Assembly (NCBI GenBank): GCA_015179125.1
Contig: WHVA01000050.1
Span: 124,001-188,000, forward strand
Length of the DNA: 64,000 nucleotides
Origin: Gautieria morchelliformis
Lineage: Eukaryota > Basidiomycota > Agaricomycetes > Gomphales > Gomphaceae
Direction of reading: 5' to 3'
Shown: positions 10,034-21,034 of the stretch, piece after piece
Numbering within the stretch: position 1 is the stretch's first letter
How the letters are laid out: each line of letters opens with the position of its first letter
Notes under the pieces: model-generated
What the model was told of the DNA's origin: nothing
The model's database searches: none
The model's input: only the letters and a program-made list of their open reading frames with translations
Program-made: the position numbers and the translations under genes

Positions 10034-11597
10034 TCATGCACCAATGGTGTTCCATCCCTGATCCCTGTGTCCTGTCGTGGGATTCGTGTTGTACCTGCCT
10101 CTGCCCCTCTCCCCTGCCCTCGACGCCGCTCGTTTGCCACCTCTATTGGCGTTCTTCTGTTGCTGTGCCCTTCCTCTGTTGTTCTCTTTCTGGGTCTGTT
10201 GCTGCTGGGGGGAGAGCTCTGTGTTGGTTGTCGGTTCCGTCTGGCCGTGCTGCTCCCACGTCCATGGTTGCTCATCGGGGAAAAACTTGTAGGTGCCTTC
10301 CGGGTCCACTTTTTCTATGGTGTGGCATGCCAACATGAACCGTGGGCACGTTCGGTCCCAGGATGCATGTCCGTTCGTGTTGCAATTGACACATTTAAAG
10401 TGGGCTGGGTCTGTCTCCTCGCATTCCGCTGTCCTGTGTGGCCCTCTGCACGTCCCGCACACTTCTTCTCCCGTGCATTCCACCGCCATGTGTCTCGCAT
10501 TGAGCCTTTGGCATTTGAGGCATCTCCTCGGTTCCCTCCTCATTCTCCTCGCCCACGTGCGCTTTCCTGAAATGATCAGCCCATCGCGTATACTTTGATT
10601 TGTGGCTTGGAGTGAAGAGAACTTAGCTATCAGATGGGCTGAGCGCTGTCCCTGCATCCTGCGGTTTGCTGGTTTGGTCCACCTCATTGATATCAACGTG
10701 TCGTAAGGTAGCTTCGAGTCTCTTTCAATCTTCCTGAGTTCCCCCATGGCTTCCGGAGAGTGCATCACTGGGACGTACTCCACCAGGACTGCGACTGCCC
10801 GGCCTTTGATTACCGATGTGCCGCCTAGTTTGTGTGCGAACTGTGTTTTGTTTGCTTGGAACCACTTGGCTGCTGCAGGCATGTTCAGCTCGTATACCAC
10901 ACCCCCGTTTGCTAGTGTTTTGGCTCCTATGAAGTTGATGTCGGTGTCGATGTTGATTCCCTCCAGCTGTTCGAGCGCCTGGTTGGCTTTAGCTACCAGC
11001 TCTTGTTCCATTAGGTTTCCCAGCGCGTTATGTTCTGCTTTTGGGTATTTATATATTAGTAATTGACATTCTCTTGCTTTCGCTCTGGCCAGGTTACTGG
11101 GGTGTGATAGGGGGACGTTACCTCTGAGTGCGGCCGCGTACGTGTTTTCCGTAGCTCGTTCTCCTATTGCCTCGCTTATTATCCTCTGCACACTGCACAA
11201 TTCCTCTACTGCTAGGTTTGCCTCGTCTGTCATGTTCTTCGATGTGTCAGTGATCTCACGCGCAGCCTCTACGATGGATTTGACTTTGCCGAGTACGGGC
11301 GCTAAGTTTTTTTTCGACGTATCGCATGACCGCTGTGCCGAGGTCCCTGGCTGCTTCGTCGGTCATGAGGATGGCGACCGATCTGGCGCCTTCTTCAAGT
11401 ACCTTCCCTGTGGAGCTGTGTGCGAGAGAGAGAAGGATGTAGCTTAGCTGTTCTGTCATTGCCGGGCTGTCTTTGGCGAAGAAGCCCTGCTTGTCCAGGA
11501 ACGCTCTCGCCTGTTCTTTGGTGCACACTGACACGTATGGGTCTGCTATCAGTTCGGCTCTAGTTTTGGTGCTTGTCTGCTGGCTGCTAGCTCTCAT
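10034..11597 (-). pseudogene. LINE ORF1 (gag-like, three CCHC knuckles)
   Basis: The nucleic-acid-binding ORF1 protein of the LINE. The main open segment (10034-11233, 399 codons) ends with three consecutive CCHC zinc knuckles: CLKCQRLNARHMAVEC, CGTCRGPHRTAEC and CVNCNTNGHASWDRTC. Then follows a glutamine- and arginine-rich tail. The N-terminal portion (11256-11597) is in another frame, so there is a frameshift near 11240-11260. Upstream minus-strand sequence (CACACACC- and CCACCACC-rich, about 11700-11790) looks like the 5' leader and ends at the inversion point. ORF1 in such elements coats the RNA and forms the retrotransposition particle. Confidence 0.82.
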
Positions 11598-11795
11598 TCA
11601 GGCTGGCGCTGGTGCAGACAGGTGGGACTCTGCATTGGATGGCATAGCCCTTTTGGTGCCTCTTTCAGTGGAGGATTTTGTACTAGTGTTTGGTGCTACT
11701 CGCAGTGTACTAGCTACGGTTAGGGTGTGTGGGTGTTTGGAGATTGGAATTTTTATGGGTTTTGGTGGTGGTGGTAGGCGTGAGAAAAGGTTTTT

Positions 11796-14700
11796 CTGAG
11801 GTGATAGAAAAGTCCAAAAAAGAGCATTGGGAGGACTTCCTCGAGAGGACCAACCAGACAACGGTGTGGACAGTGCACAAATATGCGTCAGCGGACCCAA
11901 CGGACGGGGGTCGAGCATGAGTGCCAACGCTCACCACCAGACATAGGGACGGCTCGAACTGGGTAGCAGAGACAAATGATGATAAGGCGCAGATGCTGTT
12001 TACAACCTTCTTCCCCGCAATGACAAACAACACCATGCCAGTATCAGACGACCACACATACCCGCCAGCAGCCTTCAAGTACGAGGGAATCCCAGACAGC
12101 CAGATCAGAAGAGTGATGGAGAAGCTGAATTCCTTCAAGGCGCTAGGAGCCAACGGTATCCCCAACTCCGTGCTAAAACAGTGTATTGACGTCATTCTCC
12201 CCTCCGAGCCACCTTCGCGCTGAAGGTGTACCCCCCGGAGTGGAGGGACTCAATCACGAAGGTCCTCAGAAAGCCCGGAAAAAAAGACTACACTGCCCCC
12301 GGAGCGTATAGGCCGATAGCGCTCCTCAATACTCTGGGAAAAGTCCTATCTGCATGTGTCACCGAAGATCTAGTCAAAATGACGAAGAGATACCTTCTAT
12401 TACCAGACAACCACTTCGGGTGCTGGCCGGGACGATCTACAACCGACGCGCTACACTACGTAACGGGAGCAGCTAAAGACGTGTGGCGAAAGGGAAAGGT
12501 GATGGCACTGCTGTTCCTTGACATAAAGGGAGCTTTACCCAGCATCACCTTGCCGCAGCTGATCCACAACATGTGCCAGCGAGAGATACCACAAGAATAC
12601 ACCGAGTGGATTCGCAGGAAGGTCGAGGGGAGGTTAACCTCTATGCAATTCGACAACTACAGTACCCCCATGATCGAGGTAAAGCGCGGCATGGATCAAG
12701 GATGCCCCCTGTCCACAATCGCATCTCAGTACTACAACGCAGATCTGCTCGAAGTAGCCAACAAGAAGAGAGGCAAAGATTGCGTGGGTTTCGTCGACGA
12801 TCTTGTTAGTATTTGAAAATAATATTAAGAGTGATATGATTCAATCTCTGAACATGAGACGAATTGAGTGTAAATCAGAGATAGTAAGAATATCTGCACA
12901 TATAACCAAGTATATGTGTCTGATGATAAATGCTATCAAGACTTAGCTATTGCAATATAGAGCAAATAAGATTGGATTTCACTGCTGAAATGTAGCGTAC
13001 AAGTTGTAGTATTTAACTACTGAAGAAGGCTCTTGGTTTTCTTGGATGTGATGCAACTGGAACAAAGGATGGATGAAAAGGGAAACGTCAAGGTTAATGT
13101 CGACGTGTACATTTCGGTTAGGGGTTGAATTGTATCGATAAAAGGGGAATCTGGCATCGTATTAGGGTTGAATCATGTTGATAAAAGGAGTATATGGCAT
13201 ATGGAGAGGAATAGGGGAAGAGGTTCGAGATTTGTATAGGGCCGACCCATCAAATCGCGTCCCTTGATCAGATCATGTGATCATATGATGTGTAGGTCTT
13301 GGGACCGGGCTCGGCGTGCTTGTGTGGGGCATATAGGGGAGTTCTGGACTGTGAAAGCATATGGTATGACTTCCTGCAACATCGGAGTAATCTGGTGCGT
13401 GGATTGAGTAGGTTCGAACATGTGTGTTGGGGTTCGGCGATCTCGGGGATGGGTTGGAGTGAGTGTATGCATGTGCTGGTGTGGGTAGTTGGTTCTGTTT
13501 GATATCGATGAGTGTAGTAGTGAGGATAATGATATGGTATAGTGTTTCCTCAGTGTTTCTAACACTCCCCCTCAAGCTCGACGCATTCCGAGGATTCCGA
13601 GGATGTGGAGGTGGTTGCGAGCCGGCAGTGGTTTGGTGAGGACGTCGGCTGGATTTTCGAGTGATTTGATGTATCGAAGGTTGATATTTCCAGCCGTGAT
13701 TTGTTCTTTAGTGTAGTGATAATGAATATCGATGTGCTTCGTCCTACTGTTGTTGATACTGTCGTTCGAGAATGCGATGGCTGATTGATTATCAGTGAAT
13801 ATGGGGATGGGGGTGAATTCGTGTTTGAAGTCCCTCCCTAGCCTGATGAGCCATATCCCTTCAGCTGAGGCTAACGACCCTGCCACTACCTCTGATTCCA
13901 TCGTCGATCTGCTGACGCTGATCTGCTTCTTTGATGCCCAACATATTGGTGCCCCATTATATGTGAATACCCATCCAGTAGTTGATCTCCTATCATCTTT
14001 GTCCCCTGCGAAGTCCGCATCCGTGTATCCTGCTAGGGTATGTGCAAATCCCATGGCCCCGTCACCTTCCCTCAGGTACATTATCCCATATTCTTTGGCG
14101 TTCGACAGATATCGCAAGATTCTTTTGGCTGCTTCCCAGTGAGTGATGTTAGGTTTAGATGAGAACTGTGCGCATCTGTTAACTGCATAGGCTATGTCAG
14201 GTCGAGTTGCCACAGCACAGTAGTTTAGGCTTCCGATTATCGATGGGTAGGCATAGTCGATGATTTCTGATGTGGAAGTGGAGACTTGTAGTTCGATGTT
14301 TGGATCCATCTGAACGGAAAGCTCGACGACACCATGTACATGCGACAGCCAGAAGGATTAGTCAAACAAGGAAGGAGAGGAAAATTTGGTCTGCAAATTG
14401 AACAAAGGAATATATGGGCTCAAACAGTCGGGAGAGTGTGGCATGGGACACTGAGAGAGGAAATGGAAAAACTGGGGTTCAAGGCAGGAGAGGCGGACAG
14501 AACGATATTTTTCAGATTTGGGGAAGGAGATAACATCAAAATTGCAGGATGGTATGTGGACGACGGACTTCTTGCATCGAGCTCATTGACTGCAATGGAG
14601 AGGATGATCAGAGACATCAGGGGGAGTTTTGACATACAAGATTTGGGAGATCCAACATGACTACTCGGCATCCAGATCATCAGAAATCGAGAACGCGGCA

Positions 14701-15480
14701 CCATACACATCTCCCAGCCAGCATTTATTAACACTATCGCCAAACGATTCGAAATAACACCTGGACGTACAGTGAATTCCCCAAGCATATGGTATGACTT
14801 CCTGCAACATCGGAGTAATCTGGTGCATGGATTGAGTAGGTTCGAACATGTGTGTTGGGGTTCGGTGATTTCGGGGATGGGTTGGAGTGAGTGTATGCAT
14901 GTGCTGGTGTGGGTAGTTGGTTCTGTTTGATATCAACGAGTGTAGTAGTGAGGATAATGATATGATATAGTGTTTCCTCAGTGTTTCTAACAGACAACAC
15001 TATGATGATGGCTGAGGCAGTGGACCTGGAGGATGCGTTTGAAAAGCTAATGAGCATGATGATCAGACCCGGGGGAGCACAAGAGTGGGAGAGGAAGCAT
15101 GACTGCACATTCGCGATAGAAAATTTCGGGCTCATGGGTCTGACCAGATGACGCGAGGCCGACCCAAGCAAGGCCAAGAAAACCAGGCCTGCTCCCAGAC
15201 CCACCATAACAATCGGGCAGCATGTCATAAAGCTGGTGCTAACCCACAAGTTCCTCAGGGTACTAGTTGACCAAGAGCTCTGATTCAAGGAGCAGACCAA
15301 CTATGCGCTCCAGAAAGGGAGCAAATTCATCGAACAGTACCGGAGACTCGCAAAGCCATCGAGAGGGGTGCCAGCCAAGCACATGCGCCAGTACTATCTG
15401 GCGGTTGCAGTTCCCAAGCTCTTATATGCTGCTGATGTGTTTCTAATCCCAGGTACCACGAGGAGCCAATGAACGAAGGG
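11796..15480 (+). pseudogene. LINE reverse transcriptase (direct segment)
   Basis: RT domain of the LINE in the direct orientation. Seen in order: KKEHWEDFLERT (about 11.82 kb), the LNSFKALGANGIPN template-grip region (about 12.13 kb), YRPIALLNTLGKVLS (about 12.31 kb), FLDIKGALPS (motif A region, about 12.52 kb), GMDQGCPLS (motif B, about 12.69 kb) and GFVDDL (motif C, about 12.79 kb, a variant of YADD). The copia copy at 12804-14992 is inserted exactly after motif C; RT sequence resumes at 14993 with MMMAEAVDLEDAFEKL and runs to about 15480. There are additional stops and a frame change (near 12220). Reverse transcription here would be target-primed. Confidence 0.85.
12804..14992 (-). mobile_element. 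Copia-D fossil, internally rearranged
   Basis: A Ty1/copia copy within the LINE RT. The left LTR is 12804-13564 (TGTTAG to CTAACA, about 761 bp) with a polypurine tract next to it on the minus strand (complement of CTCCCCCTCAAGC). An RNase H domain reads on the minus strand (13572-14309, with TKHIDIHYHYT and ADVLTKPL motifs). A reverse transcriptase segment reads on the plus strand (about 14330-14780, with the YVDD motif). Only the last ~209 bp of the LTR is repeated at about 14784-14992. The halves lie in opposite orientation, so the copy is rearranged and dead. No clean target duplication was seen. It is younger than the LINE that carries it. Confidence 0.78.
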
Positions 15481-15859
15481 CCACATTAATCAGTTGGCGA
15501 GGGTACAAAGGCAGGCAGCCCTCGCGATAACAGGGGCCATGAGGACGACGGCGAGTGACACGTTAGATGCACATGCGAACTTACTACCGTTCCAATTGCT
15601 GGTAGACAAGCTCATACACAGAGCCACCACCAGGCTCGCCTGCCTCCCCGAGACACATCCATTGACCCCAAGAATTAATCGAGCCGCCTCGAGATACGTC
15701 ATAAGGCACCGAACATCGATGCATGAGATCCTGCACGCATACCAGCTGAAGCCAAAAGAGATGGAGAAAATATACACAGTAGTGCGGGGGCCAAAATGGA
15801 CGCCGACCTCCCAGATCTGAATCCCAGAGGACGAGAAGAAAGCCATTGCCGAGCTGAAC

Positions 15860-16761
15860 AATGGCACAGCTAAGGTACAAGTATACTCCGACGGGTCCTG
15901 CATGGACGGAGGAGTTGGCGCGGCAGCGGTGTTATATAGAAACGGAAGGGAAGAACGCGCAGTATGACTCTACTTGGCCCCAGAAGAGGAGCATACCGTG
16001 TTTGAGGTGGAGCTGGTGGGGGCTGCGATGGGCGCAAAGCTGCTGAACAGCGAACGGAGCAGCAGATATATGATAGGTATGGACAGTCAAGTGGCCATAC
16101 TAACCACGAGGAAACAAAAACAGATGTCAGCCCAATACATAGTCGAGCCCTCCATAGACAGCTAGAAGGGGTCATAGCGGCATAACCAGGCACCACCATC
16201 TGCGTGAGATGGACACCAGGACACAAAGTGATCCGGGGAAACAAAAGGGCGGACCAAGAGGCGAAAAAAGCAGCGAAGGGGGACAGTAGCAAAGAGAGGT
16301 TTATCCCGATAGAATGCAGAGGGCTGATGCCAATAAGCAGATCAGTAGAGCTACAGAAGCATCAGAGAGAAATCAAGCGCAGAGAAAGTGAACTCTTCGC
16401 CAGATCCCCAAGAGCAGCCACAGCGCACAAAATCGACAGGACCATGCCATCAGCGGCCTTCGCAAGACTGACAGACGGGCTAGCGCGTGGACAAGCCACC
16501 CTGATCATCCAGATAAGGACCGGCCATGTAGCCCTCAACAAGCACCTGCACAGAATCAGCAAGGCAGACTCACCAACGTGCGCGAAATGCAGGGGCGCCG
16601 ACAAGACGGTGCACCACTACCTCTTCAGGTGCCCAGCATACAGCGGTGCGCGTGAGGAGCTGGAGAGAGAGCTCAAGAGGGGAGCGAGAGTGGTGAACAC
16701 CCTGCTCGCAAAGCCGAGGGCGATGAAACCTCTATTCAGGTACATAAAAGACACGGAATGA
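15860..16761 (+). pseudogene. LINE RNase H domain and C-terminal zinc knuckle
   Basis: C-terminal part of the LINE polyprotein. RNase H motifs are visible: VYSDGSCMDGG (first catalytic D, about 15.88 kb), HTVFEVELVGAAMGA (catalytic E, about 16.0 kb), IGMDSQVAI (catalytic D, about 16.07 kb) and WTPGHKVIRGNKRADQEAK (H and last D, about 16.21 kb). A CCHC knuckle CAKCRGADKTVHHYLFRC (about 16.58 kb) precedes the stop at 16761. An RNase H behind the RT separates this LINE from L1-like elements, which lack it. In-frame stops interrupt the domain near 15965 and 16165. Confidence 0.83.
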
Positions 16762-19130
16762 TTCGAAGGGAGCCATGGGAGAGTGTTTTGGAACCCTTCA
16801 AGACTTTGGTGTTATTGCTAACACTTCAATCTATCAGAACGTGTCGTTTATGAGACTCAAAGAATATTAAACAATGCTGCAGCACAACTCCGGAAATAAT
16901 TAATATTTGTACCTTGGTTGCAATCCGCGTAAAAACTAGTCCAAGTTAATACGGATGGAAGGCAATGTGTTTCTTAGCAGCACTGAACAATAAACTAAAA
17001 GAATGTAGGTTCAAGGACACTATCGGGGTCCAAGCGTATTCCAAAATATAAAGGAATGTACTTAGCAGGCGAGTTTATAAATGGACTGCCCTGATAATCT
17101 ACCAGCACACAGCAATAAAACGAGGGATGAACAAGTTTTAGAAGTGACTTGTGAAAGTATCTAATCAGGAAAATCGACTGATCAGATCGTCTCGGGTATT
17201 GGAGTGCGAATGGCAAGACTATCAATTGACAGACTCACTCTGTAGAATTACACCCGGAGGATTAGTCTAGGTGGCTAAGCAGAAAAGTATCTACTTAACA
17301 AGGCATTAGACACTAAAGTAAGTGAATAACCCTAGTGTCATGACCGGTTTATTTCTCCTACCGCGCTACCTCCATGTTCCCCCTCGTCACTCCCTAGCAT
17401 CTTCGTCAGAGTTCGCCGCACCTACCGACCACTCCTCCTCTACGTCTACTCTACTCGCTGTTTGCCCCATCCTCCGAACCGCTATTTGCTACTCGCGCAT
17501 TTCGCCAGCAGGCACGCCATCAAATATGATCGATACCAATCACCCGGCATGATGGTTCATCATTAGCCCCATCACCTTCTTAATCCAACCCCATTGGGTG
17601 TTCGTATGGCCAATGCGTGTTCGCAGGGCGTCCCTCCCATAGGTTGTGCGAGATCAACCCAGTAGACCAAGAGTCCGTGCAGGGTAGCATGTATGCGGGT
17701 CCCAAGACATGGTTTTGTCCATAAGTGCTTTCGCCCCCTTTACTCTCCGTCGTTTCATGTTCGCATTCTTCCCTCACTCTATTGTATGTTTATTCCATCT
17801 CCTTAGTATCATGACTGCGCACCCCTATCCAACCCTGACTTGTGACGGCCTCTTTCCTATTCGCTGATACCTTACGAGCATTCGATATAAGTAGTTTACA
17901 TTCGCATGTATATTCCTCAGTTCAATTATCATATGTCGTTCATCTTGTGCAAACTTGACCTCGCTGTGATCATCGTCTTGAGCCTCTCCTTGAAGATTTC
18001 TATCTTCGACCAACCAAGGACTTAGGCATCACTGGTGAGTTCTCATACTTCATCTTCGTTACCTTAGCCTTCAAACTACTTTCTGTGCTGTTGGCGAAGG
18101 GCTCCGAAGGAGCACCTTCGCCAGTGAAGGGACCATCGAAACTTAGACAGCCCTTCCGCGATACCTTGCACGTTACGTCGTCAAGTGCTGCGAGCTATTT
18201 CGCTACGACTGTAGATAGGGCGAACCCCGTTCGGGCAACCCCTTTGTTTCATGAACATTCATCGGTTCACTTATTCTCTGAACGGCATACTTATTCGCAC
18301 AAGTTATTCGGGCATTCGTTGTGTTCACTAATACACAATATTAACGCCTAAAAACCAATCTTGACACCTAGCTGGGATTAGCAGCTTAGTAAGATGCAAG
18401 TCACACGAGGTCACATGGATAGAAGATGTTAGATTGCTAGAATGATGATTCAAGGAGGTCAGAATGGCCTCCTTTTATATTGTAAAATACACAGGAGTAC
18501 ATAAAATGGGGTTCTTCTATCTATTAGGCGAGTAATGTCATAAGTAAATATTTGCACTGCTGAAACACACCCTCGTAACTATGGCGGCGTGTTTGTGCAA
18601 AGAAATTGGAAATAGATAGCCAATCACCTTCCCTGGTTTGCACAGCCTTACACAGCCTTTCACAGCCTTGCACTGCCCTGCACAGCCCTACACAGCCGCT
18701 ATGCCATCAAGGGGCCTATTTGGTGTCGTAGTGTTGCGTTTGGAGGATCCATTCATCCAATAGGCTTTATCAAACCTGCACCCTAGTTTTGGCTTTGTAC
18801 ATCTTTGTGTGACTTTGTACGCAGCCTTGCACAGGCTTGTGTAAGCGGTAGAGGACACATTCAGACTCAGTGGCTGAGTTTGAGTGAGCCAAGGTACCGG
18901 AGTTGTAGGTGCTTGAGTGCCTGCAACTCCGAGTTTACGGTTCGTGGGAAGCTCTGGTCGGAGTTTGAAACTGAGCGGCTGTGGCAGAGTTGTGGACGTG
19001 GTGGGTTCATAACTCTGCCTGACAGAATAAGGAGTTTTTGAGCCAGGGAAGCCAAGTTAAATGGCGAAAAAATAAGAGGAAATTCAAGGGATATTTGAAT
19101 AGAGTTCTCCCAACAATAGCCACGTGTATT
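16762..19130. other. Unassigned insert in LINE 3' region
   Basis: No coding sequence is recognised. The LINE stop is at 16761 and a purine-rich 3' UTR-like tract resumes near 19200, so 16810-19205 may be a further insertion. It would start TGTTATTGCTAAC and end TTAGCAACA, but no target duplication confirms this. Notable contents are a hairpin at 18092-18123 (TGGCGAAGG/CCTTCGCCA with an inner CTCC/GGAG), a TGTTAG start at about 18427 followed by an AAGGAGG/CCTCCTT stem, and the 10-bp repeat at 18638-18697. Confidence 0.4.
18638..18697. repeat. 10-bp tandem repeat (6 copies)
   Basis: Six units of exactly 10 bp with consensus NTNCACAGCC; one unit has CACTGCC. Too short for coding inference; it behaves as a microsatellite-like tract. 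Confidence 0.85.
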
Positions 19131-19557
19131 AGCTACTATCAGCTGGGAAAACAGGGTTTTAAAGCGATTTTAATCCTTTTTTCACGAGGCTTTTCATTAG
19201 CAACAGTTCCCACACAGAGAGTAGGAACAAGGGGTGAGGAGAGATGACGAGAACAAAGCGGGGGAACAGGGAGGAAGATAGAAAGGGACAGCTGGGAACT
19301 AGAAGTGAGAGGCAGTGGAAGGGGAGCAGAAGAGGACGAACAGGGAACCCGAAAAGGAACACACCGTGCGCAACATGCGCTTTCCACCCCGCCACCACAG
19401 GCACGGACTTGCCCAGGGCATCGCCCAAGGAGCACAAGCGGAGACAGAGAAGGAAAGGCTAGATAGCATAACCGTTGGAAACGGCACCTGTAGCACCGCC
19501 TTAGCACCGCCCCAAAAGACAAAAAATTGGATTAAAAAAAAAAAAAAAAAAAAAAAA
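19131..19557 (+). other. LINE 3' UTR and poly(A) tail
   Basis: A purine-rich untranslated tract (about 19200-19533) ends GGATT followed by 24 A's (19534-19557) and then immediately by the second copy of the target duplication. The A-run confirms the plus-strand direction of the LINE's 3' part. The tail is uninterrupted, which suggests the insertion is not extremely old despite the coding decay. Confidence 0.8.
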
Positions 19558-19569
19558 CCTGGATGAGGA
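19556..19569. repeat. Target-site duplication of the LINE, right copy
   Basis: AACCTGGATGAGGA, identical to 8091-8104, with the first two A's shared with the tail. Copia-B reverse transcriptase coding continues straight on from here. Confidence 0.88.
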
Positions 19570-20699
19570 ACTGTACATGGACCAACCAGAATGTTTTGCA
19601 GTCCAGGAAAGTAAGGTGTGCAAACTGTCGAAGGCCATCTACAGGTTGAAACAAGGGGGATGGCAATGGCACGCGCACCTGCAAGAGACACTCGACACTC
19701 TTGGATTCCAAAAAAACATCGCCAGTGACGTGTCCATCTTCATCAAACACGACGACGGGGAGGACCATCCCACCATCATGCTCATATATGTGGATGACAT
19801 AGCGATAATTGGAGTCCTCGCAGCCGTCAACGATCTTAAAGTGAAGATAGGGACGCACTACAAGATCACTGACCTAGGGGAGATAAACCACTTCTTGGGA
19901 ATTCACATCACGCGCGATTGCCCAAAAAGAACAATAAGCATAGACCAGTCTCACTACATCAAATGCATGTTGACCCGATATGATATGATGGAGTGCAGAC
20001 CGGTGTACATGCTGTTCATGCCGGGCACAAAACTCATACCCAACACCGAGAAGTTCTCTAATTCAACCATCACCTCACGCTATCAACAAATAGTGGGCTC
20101 ACTCATGTACGCAATGCTCGGCTCGCGGCCAGACATATGTTTTGCAGTCAACCGACTCTCACAATTTGGCGCAAACCCCACGGCAGACCATTTACTCGCC
20201 GCCCAACACATCCTCCATTACCTGTTCACAACACAAACACACACCCTGACGTATGGAAGGAACGACTCCACTGAACTCGTCAGCTACAGTGACTCGGATT
20301 GGGCTGCCAACGATTGACGACTGGCTATGTATTCATACTATCAGGAGGTTCCATAGCGTGGGCCGCACAAAAACAGAGGACCGTTTCACTGTCCTCAATG
20401 GAAGCGGAGTACATGGCGTTGACAGAGTGCACAAGGCATGTGCAGTGGACCACTTCCCTGCTCCAACAACTCGACTTCGAGGTGGAACTCCCGCTTAACA
20501 TATTCTCAGACTCGCTAGGGGCTCATGCCACCGCCTCGAACGCCGTGTTTCACAAACGAACGAAACACATCAACGTCAAATACCACTATATTCGGAAATG
20601 TATCAACAAGGGAGCTATGGAAGTCTCACCTGTATCCACGAAGGACAATGTCACCGACCTCCTAACAAAGTCACTGACCCGTGACCCACACCAAAGGTG
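19570..20699 (+). mobile_element. Copia-B fossil, 3' part
   Basis: Remainder of the copia element interrupted at 8104. It contains the rest of the reverse transcriptase (thumb side, with the LIYVDDIAIIG motif near 19.79 kb) and the RNase H (SYSDSDWAAND near 20.29 kb; SSMEAEYMALTE near 20.40 kb; TKHINVKYHYIR near 20.57 kb), ending at 20699. Sequence resumes within the same domain exactly at the LINE target duplication. At least one break lies in this part. No convincing LTR follows, so the 3' boundary is open. Confidence 0.85.
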
Positions 20700-21034
20700 A
20701 AGTCCAGCCACTATGGTAGTAGGAGATGTAACATATCTGTGTGTCAATGAGTGTTTCCCCTGGCAAAATCATGTGGCCTCTCTGCATCGGGTCCACGATC
20801 TGCCATGCTCAAACCGGCTCAAATCAAGCTTTGTGGACCTGTTCCCGATGACAGCAGTGTTCGCCGGCCACCAGAGACCCCCTTGTGACCAGGGTGGTAT
20901 CCAGAATAAAGGTTCTGAGGGCGAGTTTAGCAACCAGCCATTTTCGAGGCGTGACTGGTTTCGAAACCCAGGCCCCATAGCTGTGCAAAGAATATTAGCA
21001 GATTTCCTCATGTTCCGACAAATCAAGCTAACAG
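20700..21034. other. No recognised feature
   Basis: This tract between the copia-B RNase H and the WD40 gene could hold a degenerate LTR of copia-B, but no matching copy or boundary was found. Confidence 0.35.

Larger units (their letters stand above)
8105..19555 (+). mobile_element. LINE (non-LTR retrotransposon) with 5' inversion
   Basis: Everything between the two copies of a 14-bp duplication is one LINE insertion plus later insertions into it. From about 8110 to 11795 the element reads on the minus strand (ORF1, endonuclease, start of the RT region). From about 11796 to the A24 tail at 19534-19557 it reads on the plus strand (RT, RNase H, 3' zinc knuckle, 3' UTR). The minus segment stops at a coding position (GTGCGTAACAGG, complement near 8110) matching where the plus segment begins (near 11790), so almost nothing is lost at the switch. 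This is the structure expected from twin priming. A 5-bp filler, GAGCA, separates the left duplication from the element. The family encodes a downstream RNase H, as in the Tad1/I-like groups; the clade is not settled. It hosts a solo LTR (8293-9030), a copia copy (12804-14992) and perhaps more at 16.8-19.1 kb. Confidence 0.88.

Noticed and set aside
12799-14997. Target duplication for the copia-D copy
   Set aside because: Flanking bases GATCT and GACAA do not match, so no duplication is claimed, although the LINE reads on across the site.
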